From Colimorpha sp045591485 (GTDB taxonomy: Bacteria > Bacteroidota > Bacteroidia > Bacteroidales > P3): a stretch of DNA of 37,329 bases. Position 1 is the first letter of the stretch; every line of letters begins with the position of its first letter. The notes under the pieces are model-generated. The model had not been told where the DNA came from. It saw only the letters and a list, made by a program, of their open reading frames with translations, and did not search any database. This document shows, piece after piece, positions 31,565 to 37,329 of this stretch. The position numbers and the translations under genes were made by a program. The stretch is from positions 1 to 37,329 of the forward strand of contig JAZNSV010000218.1 in the NCBI GenBank assembly GCA_045591485.1, read 5' to 3'.

Positions 31565-31971
31565 TGCCGCTCCAGTATATCCTTCTCCAACGCGGCAATA
31601 AGCTTGTCCATCTTGTGTCCGAGCTGGTCGAAGGTCATTATTTCATTGTGTATATATACGAGCGAGAGTACGATGCTCATGCCCTGCCCGTCGAGGAACT
31701 CGTATAGCAGTTCTTTTCTCGTGCGCCAGCACTCGCGCGTCAGGCGGCGCACACGGTTGCGGTCCACCGCATGGTGGAATTTGCGTTTGGGTGCCACAAT
31801 CATCACCTGGCAGGCCAGGTGACCACTTGGCGACTCAACGACCTTGCCACCTTCAACGGACATCCACTGCACGCTATAAGGAAAAGCCATCAGCCGATGG
31901 CCCTCTGCATAGAGCTGGTCTATCAGCCGACGGCTGCACAATTTCTCATCTTTGCCGAAAGTCGTGGCCAT
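31561..31971 (-). CDS. rnpA: Ribonuclease P protein component
   Basis: The protein of about 136 aa has the RNR motif in KRKFHHAVDRNRVRRLTRE and FGKDEKLCSRRLIDQL at the N-terminus. It is the protein cofactor of RNase P in tRNA 5' maturation. The ATG at 31971 shares a base with the hemD stop (TGATG); a GTG at 31974 is an alternative. As often in Bacteroidales it follows hemD rather than rpmH. Confidence 0.94.
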   Translation of the reverse strand: MATTFGKDEKLCSRRLIDQLYAEGHRLMAFPYSVQWMSVEGGKVVESPSGHLACQVMIVAPKRKFHHAVDRNRVRRLTRECWRTRKELLYEFLDGQGMSIVLSLVYIHNEIMTFDQLGHKMDKLIAALEKDILERQ

Positions 31972-33116
31972 CACGCTTTTTTGGTGGTCGACTTCTTTGC
32001 GGCCGGTTTCTTCTCGGCCACAACCTTCTTCACCACTGGTTTCTTCTCCACTGGTTTCTTCTCCACTGGCTTCTTCTCCACTGGTTTCTTCTCCACTGGC
32101 TTTTTCTCCACTTGTTTCTTTTCCACCGGCTTCTTTTCTACAACGGCGTTTTCTTCGACCGCTGCTGCAGCCAACCGGGCCTCGGCATCTTTCTTGGCCT
32201 TTTCGGCAGCACGGGCGGCGCGGCGCGCGGCGGCCTGGGCCTTCTTCTCCTCCATGCGCTGTTTGTACACCTCCTTGTTGGCAATCACCGGCTTGGTCTT
32301 GCGGGTACTCGACGTGATGGTGCTCCGCACTCCGCGATGGCTTATCTCACCCTTCGAGATGATGACGCTCTCCTGTTCCTTGCCCATAATATAGTTCTCA
32401 AGCGCCATGGCCATCGAGGGAGCCGACTGCGTGGGGGCTGCTATGTTGAGTTTGATGCCGTTCTCCTTCAGGGCGGCGTGCGTCGACGATCCGAAGGCAG
32501 CTATCAGCACATTGTGTTCCTTGATGTCGGGAAAGCTCTTCACCAGCGAGCGCACGCCGATGGGCGAGAAGAGACAGATGGCGTCGAAGCTGTCGATGTC
32601 GAACCTGGTCAGGTCCTTGGGTGCCGACGTGTACATCGGGGCCTTGGTGTATTTGAACTTGGCTTTGTCGAGGGCCTTGGTATATTCGGTCTGCTTCTCG
32701 TCGCTGCAGGGGAAGAGGAACTTCTCGTCGCGGTGCTTGCCCATGACCTCGAGCAGGTCGGAGAAATACTGGGTGCCGAAGAATACTTTGCGTTTGCGAT
32801 ACTGGATGAAGTTCTGCAGGTAGAGGGCTATGGCCTCGGTCGAGCAAAAGTATTTCATATCCTCGCTCACCGTCTCGCGCAGTTCCTTCATCATGCGGAA
32901 AAAATGTTCTATCGAGTTCTTGCTGTTAAAGATAATGGCGCTGTAGTCACCTATATGTATGCGGGTGCGGCGGAACTCAGATGCCGGAATGCCTACAACC
33001 TCGAAAAATTTATAGAAAGTGATGTCGACCTTGTACTTGTTGACCAAGTTGCGGTAAGGCGATTTCTCCAAATCGGCGGGTGCCGGCTGCGAAATCAGAA
33101 TTTTTTTGATCTTCAT
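31971..33116 (-). CDS. hemD: Uroporphyrinogen-III synthase with lysine-rich C-terminal tail
   Basis: This 381-aa protein has a HemD domain over about 1-250 (KKILISQPAPADLEKSPYRNL, YSAIIFNSKNSIEHFF, CLFSPIGVRSL, AFGSSTHAALKENG), which cyclises hydroxymethylbilane in haem synthesis. The last 110 residues form an extension: an Ala/Lys/Arg helix followed by about seven VEKKP pentapeptides and a KKA-rich end, resembling histone H1 tails. The repeats are encoded by 15-bp tandem units at about 32031-32140. The frame also allows a TTG at 33122; ATG 33116 is preferred. Confidence 0.9.
   Translation of the reverse strand: MKIKKILISQPAPADLEKSPYRNLVNKYKVDITFYKFFEVVGIPASEFRRTRIHIGDYSAIIFNSKNSIEHFFRMMKELRETVSEDMKYFCSTEAIALYLQNFIQYRKRKVFFGTQYFSDLLEVMGKHRDEKFLFPCSDEKQTEYTKALDKAKFKYTKAPMYTSAPKDLTRFDIDSFDAICLFSPIGVRSLVKSFPDIKEHNVLIAAFGSSTHAALKENGIKLNIAAPTQSAPSMAMALENYIMGKEQESVIISKGEISHRGVRSTITSSTRKTKPVIANKEVYKQRMEEKKAQAAARRAARAAEKAKKDAEARLAAAAVEENAVVEKKPVEKKQVEKKPVEKKPVEKKPVEKKPVEKKPVVKKVVAEKKPAAKKSTTKKA
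32031..32140 (-). repeat. 15-bp tandem repeat encoding VEKKP units
   Basis: About seven copies of CTTCTCCACTGGTTT (plus-strand reading) with small drift at both ends. Length variation by slippage in multiples of five residues is likely. Confidence 0.9.
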
Positions 33117-33148
33117 GCTCAATCTTTAATTTATCTCAACTGTCTGTT

Positions 33149-33973
33149 TTACTGCGCAAAAAACCACCAGATTAGTATCACAATGGGTATTGCTTCGACG
33201 GCGCAAAGATAGTAAAAAAGATAGAAACTGAGGGTAGATGAAATTGTTAAAAAAAGTTTCACGCCCCTTATCATGCGCATGACGAAGGCCAACGCCACCA
33301 ATGCACCCATGGCTACCAGCACCGCCGTGTTGTCCCACGGCACATAGAGCAGCATCAGCGTCAGCGGCACCAACGCCATGCAGAGCACCAGATGGTAGAG
33401 ATAGCTGCTGTTGATGTAGGCCGACATACCCTCCTCGCTGTCGAACACGCGACCCAACACCCTGAGCAGGCCCCAGCGTATGAAATAGGCCACCGAGAGG
33501 GCCGCGGTCGAGAGCAGCCATCCGAGAAATCCGAACTTGGCGAGGGCCATATGGCTCACCACGACGGCAGCCATGGCCGACAGCAGCAGTCCGATGCTCA
33601 TCAGCCGCATCGGCGTGAGGTTGTTGCCGCGCACCAGACGGTCCAAAGTGCGGCGGTCGATGGCGGAACGCAGCAGCTCTTTGGTTTTTATCTTGCGACT
33701 GCTGACGTATATGTATGTCAGAGTGGCAAGAACTATGACCAGCACAAAAAGCCATGGTGCAGCGCCCTGCTGACGCGGCTGAAGCTCGTTGTGGCTGGCC
33801 TTGAGTGTATGGCCTGCAAAGAGCGACCGCCGCATAACCACCGGCGGCATCTCGCGGGCCGGAAATATCGAGTCGAGCGGCACCCCGGTACTTGGCTCGA
33901 CCTGCACCGACGACCAATAGGCGGTGTCGGGCTGGTAGAAGGGTTGAATGTCTATGATACTGTCTGTTGGCAT
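33149..33973 (-). CDS. DUF4271 membrane protein
   Basis: The 274-aa protein has a soluble N-terminus of about 70 residues and seven or so membrane helices; its position directly before hemD and its ending IPIVILIWWFFAQ fit the Bacteroidetes DUF4271 family. Function unknown; a role near haem or envelope biogenesis is only suggested by context. It starts 6 bp after the C25 protease stop and ends 32 bp before hemD. Confidence 0.82.
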   Translation of the reverse strand: MPTDSIIDIQPFYQPDTAYWSSVQVEPSTGVPLDSIFPAREMPPVVMRRSLFAGHTLKASHNELQPRQQGAAPWLFVLVIVLATLTYIYVSSRKIKTKELLRSAIDRRTLDRLVRGNNLTPMRLMSIGLLLSAMAAVVVSHMALAKFGFLGWLLSTAALSVAYFIRWGLLRVLGRVFDSEEGMSAYINSSYLYHLVLCMALVPLTLMLLYVPWDNTAVLVAMGALVALAFVMRMIRGVKLFLTISSTLSFYLFYYLCAVEAIPIVILIWWFFAQ

Positions 33974-33979
33974 TTCTTT

Positions 33980-36900
33980 CTATTGTTTTCTCACCATCAA
34001 ACGTTTGCGCACCGTGGTACCATCGACCGCGCGGCACTCCACGATGTATATCCCGCTTGGCAGCAGAGCCAGGTCGATGGTGGCAGGGTTGCCCTGTGCT
34101 GCCGCAACGGTGCGTCCAAAGAGGTCGCGCACCTCGATGCCGGCCAGCGCCAGGCCTTCGACTCCAACCGTCACCTTGCTGCCTGCCGGATTGGGATACA
34201 AGTCCACCTGCATACCGACGGCGCACTCGCCGATGCCCTCGGTGCCGGGCTCGGGCTTTGGGCAGCCGTAGGCATCGCCCCACAGGGCCAGCGGCAACCG
34301 CAGGTCATCTATCCACACACAGTCGCTGCCCTGACTGACGCTGGCGTCTTTCATGTAGCGCCACCGCAGCATGTGCCGTCCTGCGCCGAGCACAAACTCG
34401 TCTTTGCGCCAGCTGCCGGTGCCCCAGTGGTCGGCGCGGTTCACACCGTCGACGCTGAAGTACATGCGGTCGGCCTGTGCTTCGGTCGAAACACAGTACC
34501 AGTAGCTGACGGTGTCGGTGTGCGGCAGCAGCAGCTCGAGGCTGAGGTCCGACGTCTGCCGGTGGTCTATGGGGCCGCTGCGCAGACTGTAGCGGCCGCT
34601 GTGTGTGCGCACGGTGTCGAGCTGCCAACCCAGCGTGCCGCCCATTTGCCAGGGGTAGCACTGCAGGCCGCGCTCGAAGCCCTCGTCGGGCTGGCCGCAG
34701 ACCACATACCAGCGGCCGCCGTCGCTCCAGTCGCCGAGGCCCACGGTGGCGTCGATCACCAGATGTCCCACGCTGTCGGCCACCTCGCCTACCGTCAGGC
34801 CCAGTGTGTCGTAGGGGGCCGATGCCGTGGCGCAGACTATGTATTGTCCGCCCAGCCGCACCGTGTCGGCGGCGCTGCTGTCGGGGTTCAGTATGTCGAT
34901 GTGCAGCTCGGGGTAGGCCATAGCCAAGCGGTGATGCACCTGCAGGCGGCAGAGTGCTGCGCTGTCGGCCACCGCAAGGGTGCCGCGCCACCACGGCTGC
35001 TGTCCGACGCGGACTATGGTGCATGCGGCCTGCAGCTGCATGCGTGCCCCGGCGGGCAAAGTGTCTACCGCCAGCGTCGGTATGTCAACCAGCGTGCATT
35101 CGCCGCAGGCGGTGTCGTTTTCGAACGCTATCGTCAAACCGCCGAGTGCACCGTTGCCAAGGTTGGCCAGGGTGAACCGCAGCGCCGTGTCGGTGAACGA
35201 GATATCGAGCAGCGCCACCCCGCGTTGCGGGCGCACTGCCAAAGTGTCGACCACACACGGCAGCAGCCCTGCCCCGGTGGCGGTGAGGGTCAAGGCTCCG
35301 GTGTCGAGGCTTTGGCTCAGCGTCAGGTTCACCAGCCCGTTGCTGTCGGCCACGGCGCGGCCCAGCAGCCTGTCGGCGCCGACGGCGGTCACCGTGGCTC
35401 CGGGGATGGCCCGCAGGACGATGGCGGTGCTGCCTGCCGCTATGGCGCTGTCGGCCGCGATCCAGGCCTGTTCCACACGCCCCACATAAGGGCGCAGCGA
35501 CGGGTCGCCCAGCAGGCAGTAGGTCTCCCAGTAGAATCGGTCGTAGGGCGAGCCAAAGGCGCTCACGGCCATATTGCCGGCCGCAAGCAGCTGTCCCTGC
35601 GTCTCCACACCGCCCGTGCGGCCCAGCCAGCGGTCGAAGGCGCCGGGGCGCTGCGGGTCGTATTGCGGGTCGAGGCTGAACGGGTGCTTCGGACCCACAG
35701 CCCAGTAGTAGTCTTCGTTCCACAACGTGGTGTTGGTGGCGCCGATCACGCCGATGGCCCCGCCAGCGGGCATTCGCAGCAGCCGCTCGCCGAGGCAGTC
35801 GCTGGTGAAGTCGTTGCTCATGCAGCAGTTGTTGACGAAGAGCATCGGCTGCGCAGCGCAGGCGCTGTCGAAGGCGTCGGCGTCCACGGCCGGGCGTGTC
35901 CATCCGGTGGCGGTGCAGTGGGCCGTATAGCCGACCATGGCCGCACCCGACGCCACATCGGCCAGTATGGCTTGGCGCAGGGTGTCGGACGAGGGGTTGT
36001 AGTAGCAAAGAGTGTCCACCTCCGGATGCACAGCCTTCACCTCGCGTTTCAGGTAGTTCACCTGGCCGTTGGTGGTGGTGGGCGCCGGGGGCGTGTCTTC
36101 GCTACCGGCTACCAGCATCACGCGGCGCAGAATGGCGGTGTCGAGGTGAAGGCCACGGGCATAGCCGATGGTCTTCTGCACCACGGCGGCCAGCTCGGCG
36201 CTGTCGCGCACAGGCCAGCGCCCCACATAGGCGTCGGGCAGGTAGTCGCCCGTGTGTTCGGCAAAGTAGAGGTCGGTGGCGTGGGTAGGCATGCCCGTCG
36301 GACGCGACGCGCCGGTGAAGGGGCGCAGCTGGGCCGTATCGCCAACGAGCAGTATGTATTCCGGCCCCGCAAGGCCCCAGCGGCTGCCTATCATGGCGCG
36401 GATGCTGTCGGGCTGGTTTACGACGAAGGTCATCAGCTCGACGTCGTAGCCTTCCTGGCGTTTCCACCGCACAAAGGGGGTCAAACCCTCGGCAAACACC
36501 GGCGGCGCCACAATCAGGTAGCGCGGTGTCGCATATTGGATGTCGGATGCAGAAAGCTGTATGTTGTCGGCAATCAAGGTGGCGCGCAATGTGTCGGCAA
36601 CGGCGAGCAGGCCGCGGACAGGGTCGTACGTGGCCGGGCTCACCTCGATGCGATACACCTCGCGGTCGGCCATGGTGCCCAGATGCACAAGTTCGAAACG
36701 GCCTTTGCCAGCAGGCGGCACCACGCTGCCATACAGCGCCTTGTCGGCTTCGACCCTGCCGGGCTCGGCATCCTTGCGCGCTGCCTCGTAGGGGCGCAGG
36801 GGCATCGCCGATCCGTCGGCAAGCCTCGGCAGCTGCAACACCGTTGAGCTGGGCAGCGCCCCGTCGGCCATAGGCTCGACCCTGAGCCGCGCGCCGCGCG

Positions 36901-37165
36901 GCACAACCACCAGGCGGCTCAACCGCGGCAGCGCCGGACTCCCCTCGCCGGCGCAGCCCACATTAGCCATGCCCTCGGCACAAACCGTGGCATAGCCGTC
37001 GGCGCCGGGCACAATCAGCGTGGCACCCGACACAAAAAGCGCCTCCAGGCGTCCGTCGCCCTTGTCGGCCAGTTGCAAAAAAGCCCCTCTCCCACCCTGC
37101 GCCGAAGCGCCGAATGCAGATAAAAGGCACACCGCCAACACGATATATTGCAACCACCGTCGCAT
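33980..37165 (-). CDS. Gingipain-type C25 cysteine peptidase with T9SS sorting domain (PorU-like)
   Basis: This protein of about 1061 aa has a signal peptide (AFGASAQ, about residue 23) and an N-terminal propeptide-like region. The C25 domain (about 215-545) has VGYTAHCTATGW (His416) and FVNNCCMSNDF (Cys447/448) at the catalytic positions. Ig-like domains and a jelly-roll domain with GWQLDTVRTHSGRYSLRSG follow. The last 75 residues are a type IX secretion sorting domain (DLYPNPAG, VRDLFGRTV, LPSGIYIV). It should be a surface or secreted protease, or the T9SS sortase PorU itself. ATG 37165 starts the signal peptide. Confidence 0.88.
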   Translation of the reverse strand: MRRWLQYIVLAVCLLSAFGASAQGGRGAFLQLADKGDGRLEALFVSGATLIVPGADGYATVCAEGMANVGCAGEGSPALPRLSRLVVVPRGARLRVEPMADGALPSSTVLQLPRLADGSAMPLRPYEAARKDAEPGRVEADKALYGSVVPPAGKGRFELVHLGTMADREVYRIEVSPATYDPVRGLLAVADTLRATLIADNIQLSASDIQYATPRYLIVAPPVFAEGLTPFVRWKRQEGYDVELMTFVVNQPDSIRAMIGSRWGLAGPEYILLVGDTAQLRPFTGASRPTGMPTHATDLYFAEHTGDYLPDAYVGRWPVRDSAELAAVVQKTIGYARGLHLDTAILRRVMLVAGSEDTPPAPTTTNGQVNYLKREVKAVHPEVDTLCYYNPSSDTLRQAILADVASGAAMVGYTAHCTATGWTRPAVDADAFDSACAAQPMLFVNNCCMSNDFTSDCLGERLLRMPAGGAIGVIGATNTTLWNEDYYWAVGPKHPFSLDPQYDPQRPGAFDRWLGRTGGVETQGQLLAAGNMAVSAFGSPYDRFYWETYCLLGDPSLRPYVGRVEQAWIAADSAIAAGSTAIVLRAIPGATVTAVGADRLLGRAVADSNGLVNLTLSQSLDTGALTLTATGAGLLPCVVDTLAVRPQRGVALLDISFTDTALRFTLANLGNGALGGLTIAFENDTACGECTLVDIPTLAVDTLPAGARMQLQAACTIVRVGQQPWWRGTLAVADSAALCRLQVHHRLAMAYPELHIDILNPDSSAADTVRLGGQYIVCATASAPYDTLGLTVGEVADSVGHLVIDATVGLGDWSDGGRWYVVCGQPDEGFERGLQCYPWQMGGTLGWQLDTVRTHSGRYSLRSGPIDHRQTSDLSLELLLPHTDTVSYWYCVSTEAQADRMYFSVDGVNRADHWGTGSWRKDEFVLGAGRHMLRWRYMKDASVSQGSDCVWIDDLRLPLALWGDAYGCPKPEPGTEGIGECAVGMQVDLYPNPAGSKVTVGVEGLALAGIEVRDLFGRTVAAAQGNPATIDLALLPSGIYIVECRAVDGTTVRKRLMVRKQ

Positions 37166-37185
37166 ATTATATTTATATTGCGATG

Positions 37186-37193
37186 CAAAATTA
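37186..37193 (-). promoter_or_regulatory. -7 promoter box of the C25 protease operon
   Basis: TAATTTTG on the minus strand, 21 bp upstream of the start. It lies between the gene and palindrome copy 3. Confidence 0.6.
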
Positions 37194-37250
37194 CGAAAAA
37201 AAGTCATACCCCGTCCAAAAAAAAGTCACATCCTGCATCTATTTTCCAGC

Positions 37251-37329
37251 CTACCGGTAGGGCATATCAACGATACTTCAACGATATATCAACGATATTT
37301 CAACGATTACGATCGTTGAAATATCGTTG
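37251..37329. repeat. Long palindrome of 11-bp CAACGAT units, copy 3 (cut by window end)
   Basis: It starts with CTACCGGTAG and is identical to the reverse complement of copy 2 (10827 down to 10749) over all 79 visible bases except position 37261 (G for T). Its centre is TACG, the complement of CGTA in copy 2, so it is inserted in the opposite orientation. It lies 86 bp upstream of the C25 protease start. Confidence 0.97.

Noticed and set aside
31064..31822. 252-codon plus ORF opposite yidD and rnpA
   Set aside because: Antisense to two well-recognised genes; no family features.
33392..36847. Uninterrupted 1151-codon frame on the plus strand
   Set aside because: It lies wholly antisense to the C25 protease operon, is Gly/Ala/His/Arg rich without domain motifs, and is explained by GC-rich codon usage of the real gene.

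Overview
The window looks like a complete contig from an uncultured, fairly GC-rich Bacteroidales bacterium. Three things support this. Promoters follow the Bacteroidetes form, with a -7 box TAnnTTTG and, in the best cases, a -33 TTTG about 19 bp upstream. The tmRNA tag reads GENNYALAA. The gene content is typical of the order: a DUF4271-hemD-rnpA-yidD block, a C25 gingipain-type protease with a type IX secretion sorting tail, and a four-helix-bundle suffix protein. Both ends of the window lie inside copies of the same long palindromic repeat, so this repeat probably broke the assembly.

Layout. 1-2200: palindrome, class I CoA-transferase and MarC membrane protein. 2335-3190: tRNA-Asp, tmRNA and tRNA-His. 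3370-7266: ZIP transporter, sodium/solute symporter, and an AraC regulator divergent from an HXXEE membrane protein. 7285-10502 (minus): two small lipoproteins and indolepyruvate oxidoreductase iorB/iorA. 10699-10827: second palindrome. 11050-16908 (plus): polyprenol-phosphate mannosyltransferase, a GxxExxY gene inside an inverted-repeat cassette, a DPP-IV-type peptidase, a four-helix-bundle protein, riboflavin synthase, a HAD phosphatase and a mini-zincin-like membrane protein. 16914-19927: FMN reductase, an exported DHH/pyrophosphatase-like lipoprotein, a MITE-like repeat and a three-module rubredoxin-rubrerythrin-rubredoxin.

20128-28235 looks AT-richer through about 26500 and resembles a defence island: EVE-McrB and McrC, a hypothetical gene and a zinc-ribbon gene, an AAA_14/DUF4143 ATPase preceded by three TGTGCA palindromes, then WYL regulator and DEDDh exonuclease. 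28264-31047 (minus) is a cluster of a cupin (broken by an amber codon), an HxlR regulator, a zinc-type macrodomain, a class M sirtuin and a small ORF, which suggests reversible protein ADP-ribosylation. 31304-37165 (minus) is a tight five-gene block: C25 protease, DUF4271, hemD with a histone-H1-like tail, rnpA, yidD.

The most unusual signals are (i) giant palindromes built from 11-bp CAACGAT units, which have no protein explanation here; (ii) an inverted-repeat cassette carrying GxxExxY, with internally deleted and relic copies elsewhere in the window; (iii) the SirTM/macrodomain operon under HxlR without a visible lipoyl carrier; and (iv) a 21-bp-spaced direct repeat between the araC and HXXEE promoters.
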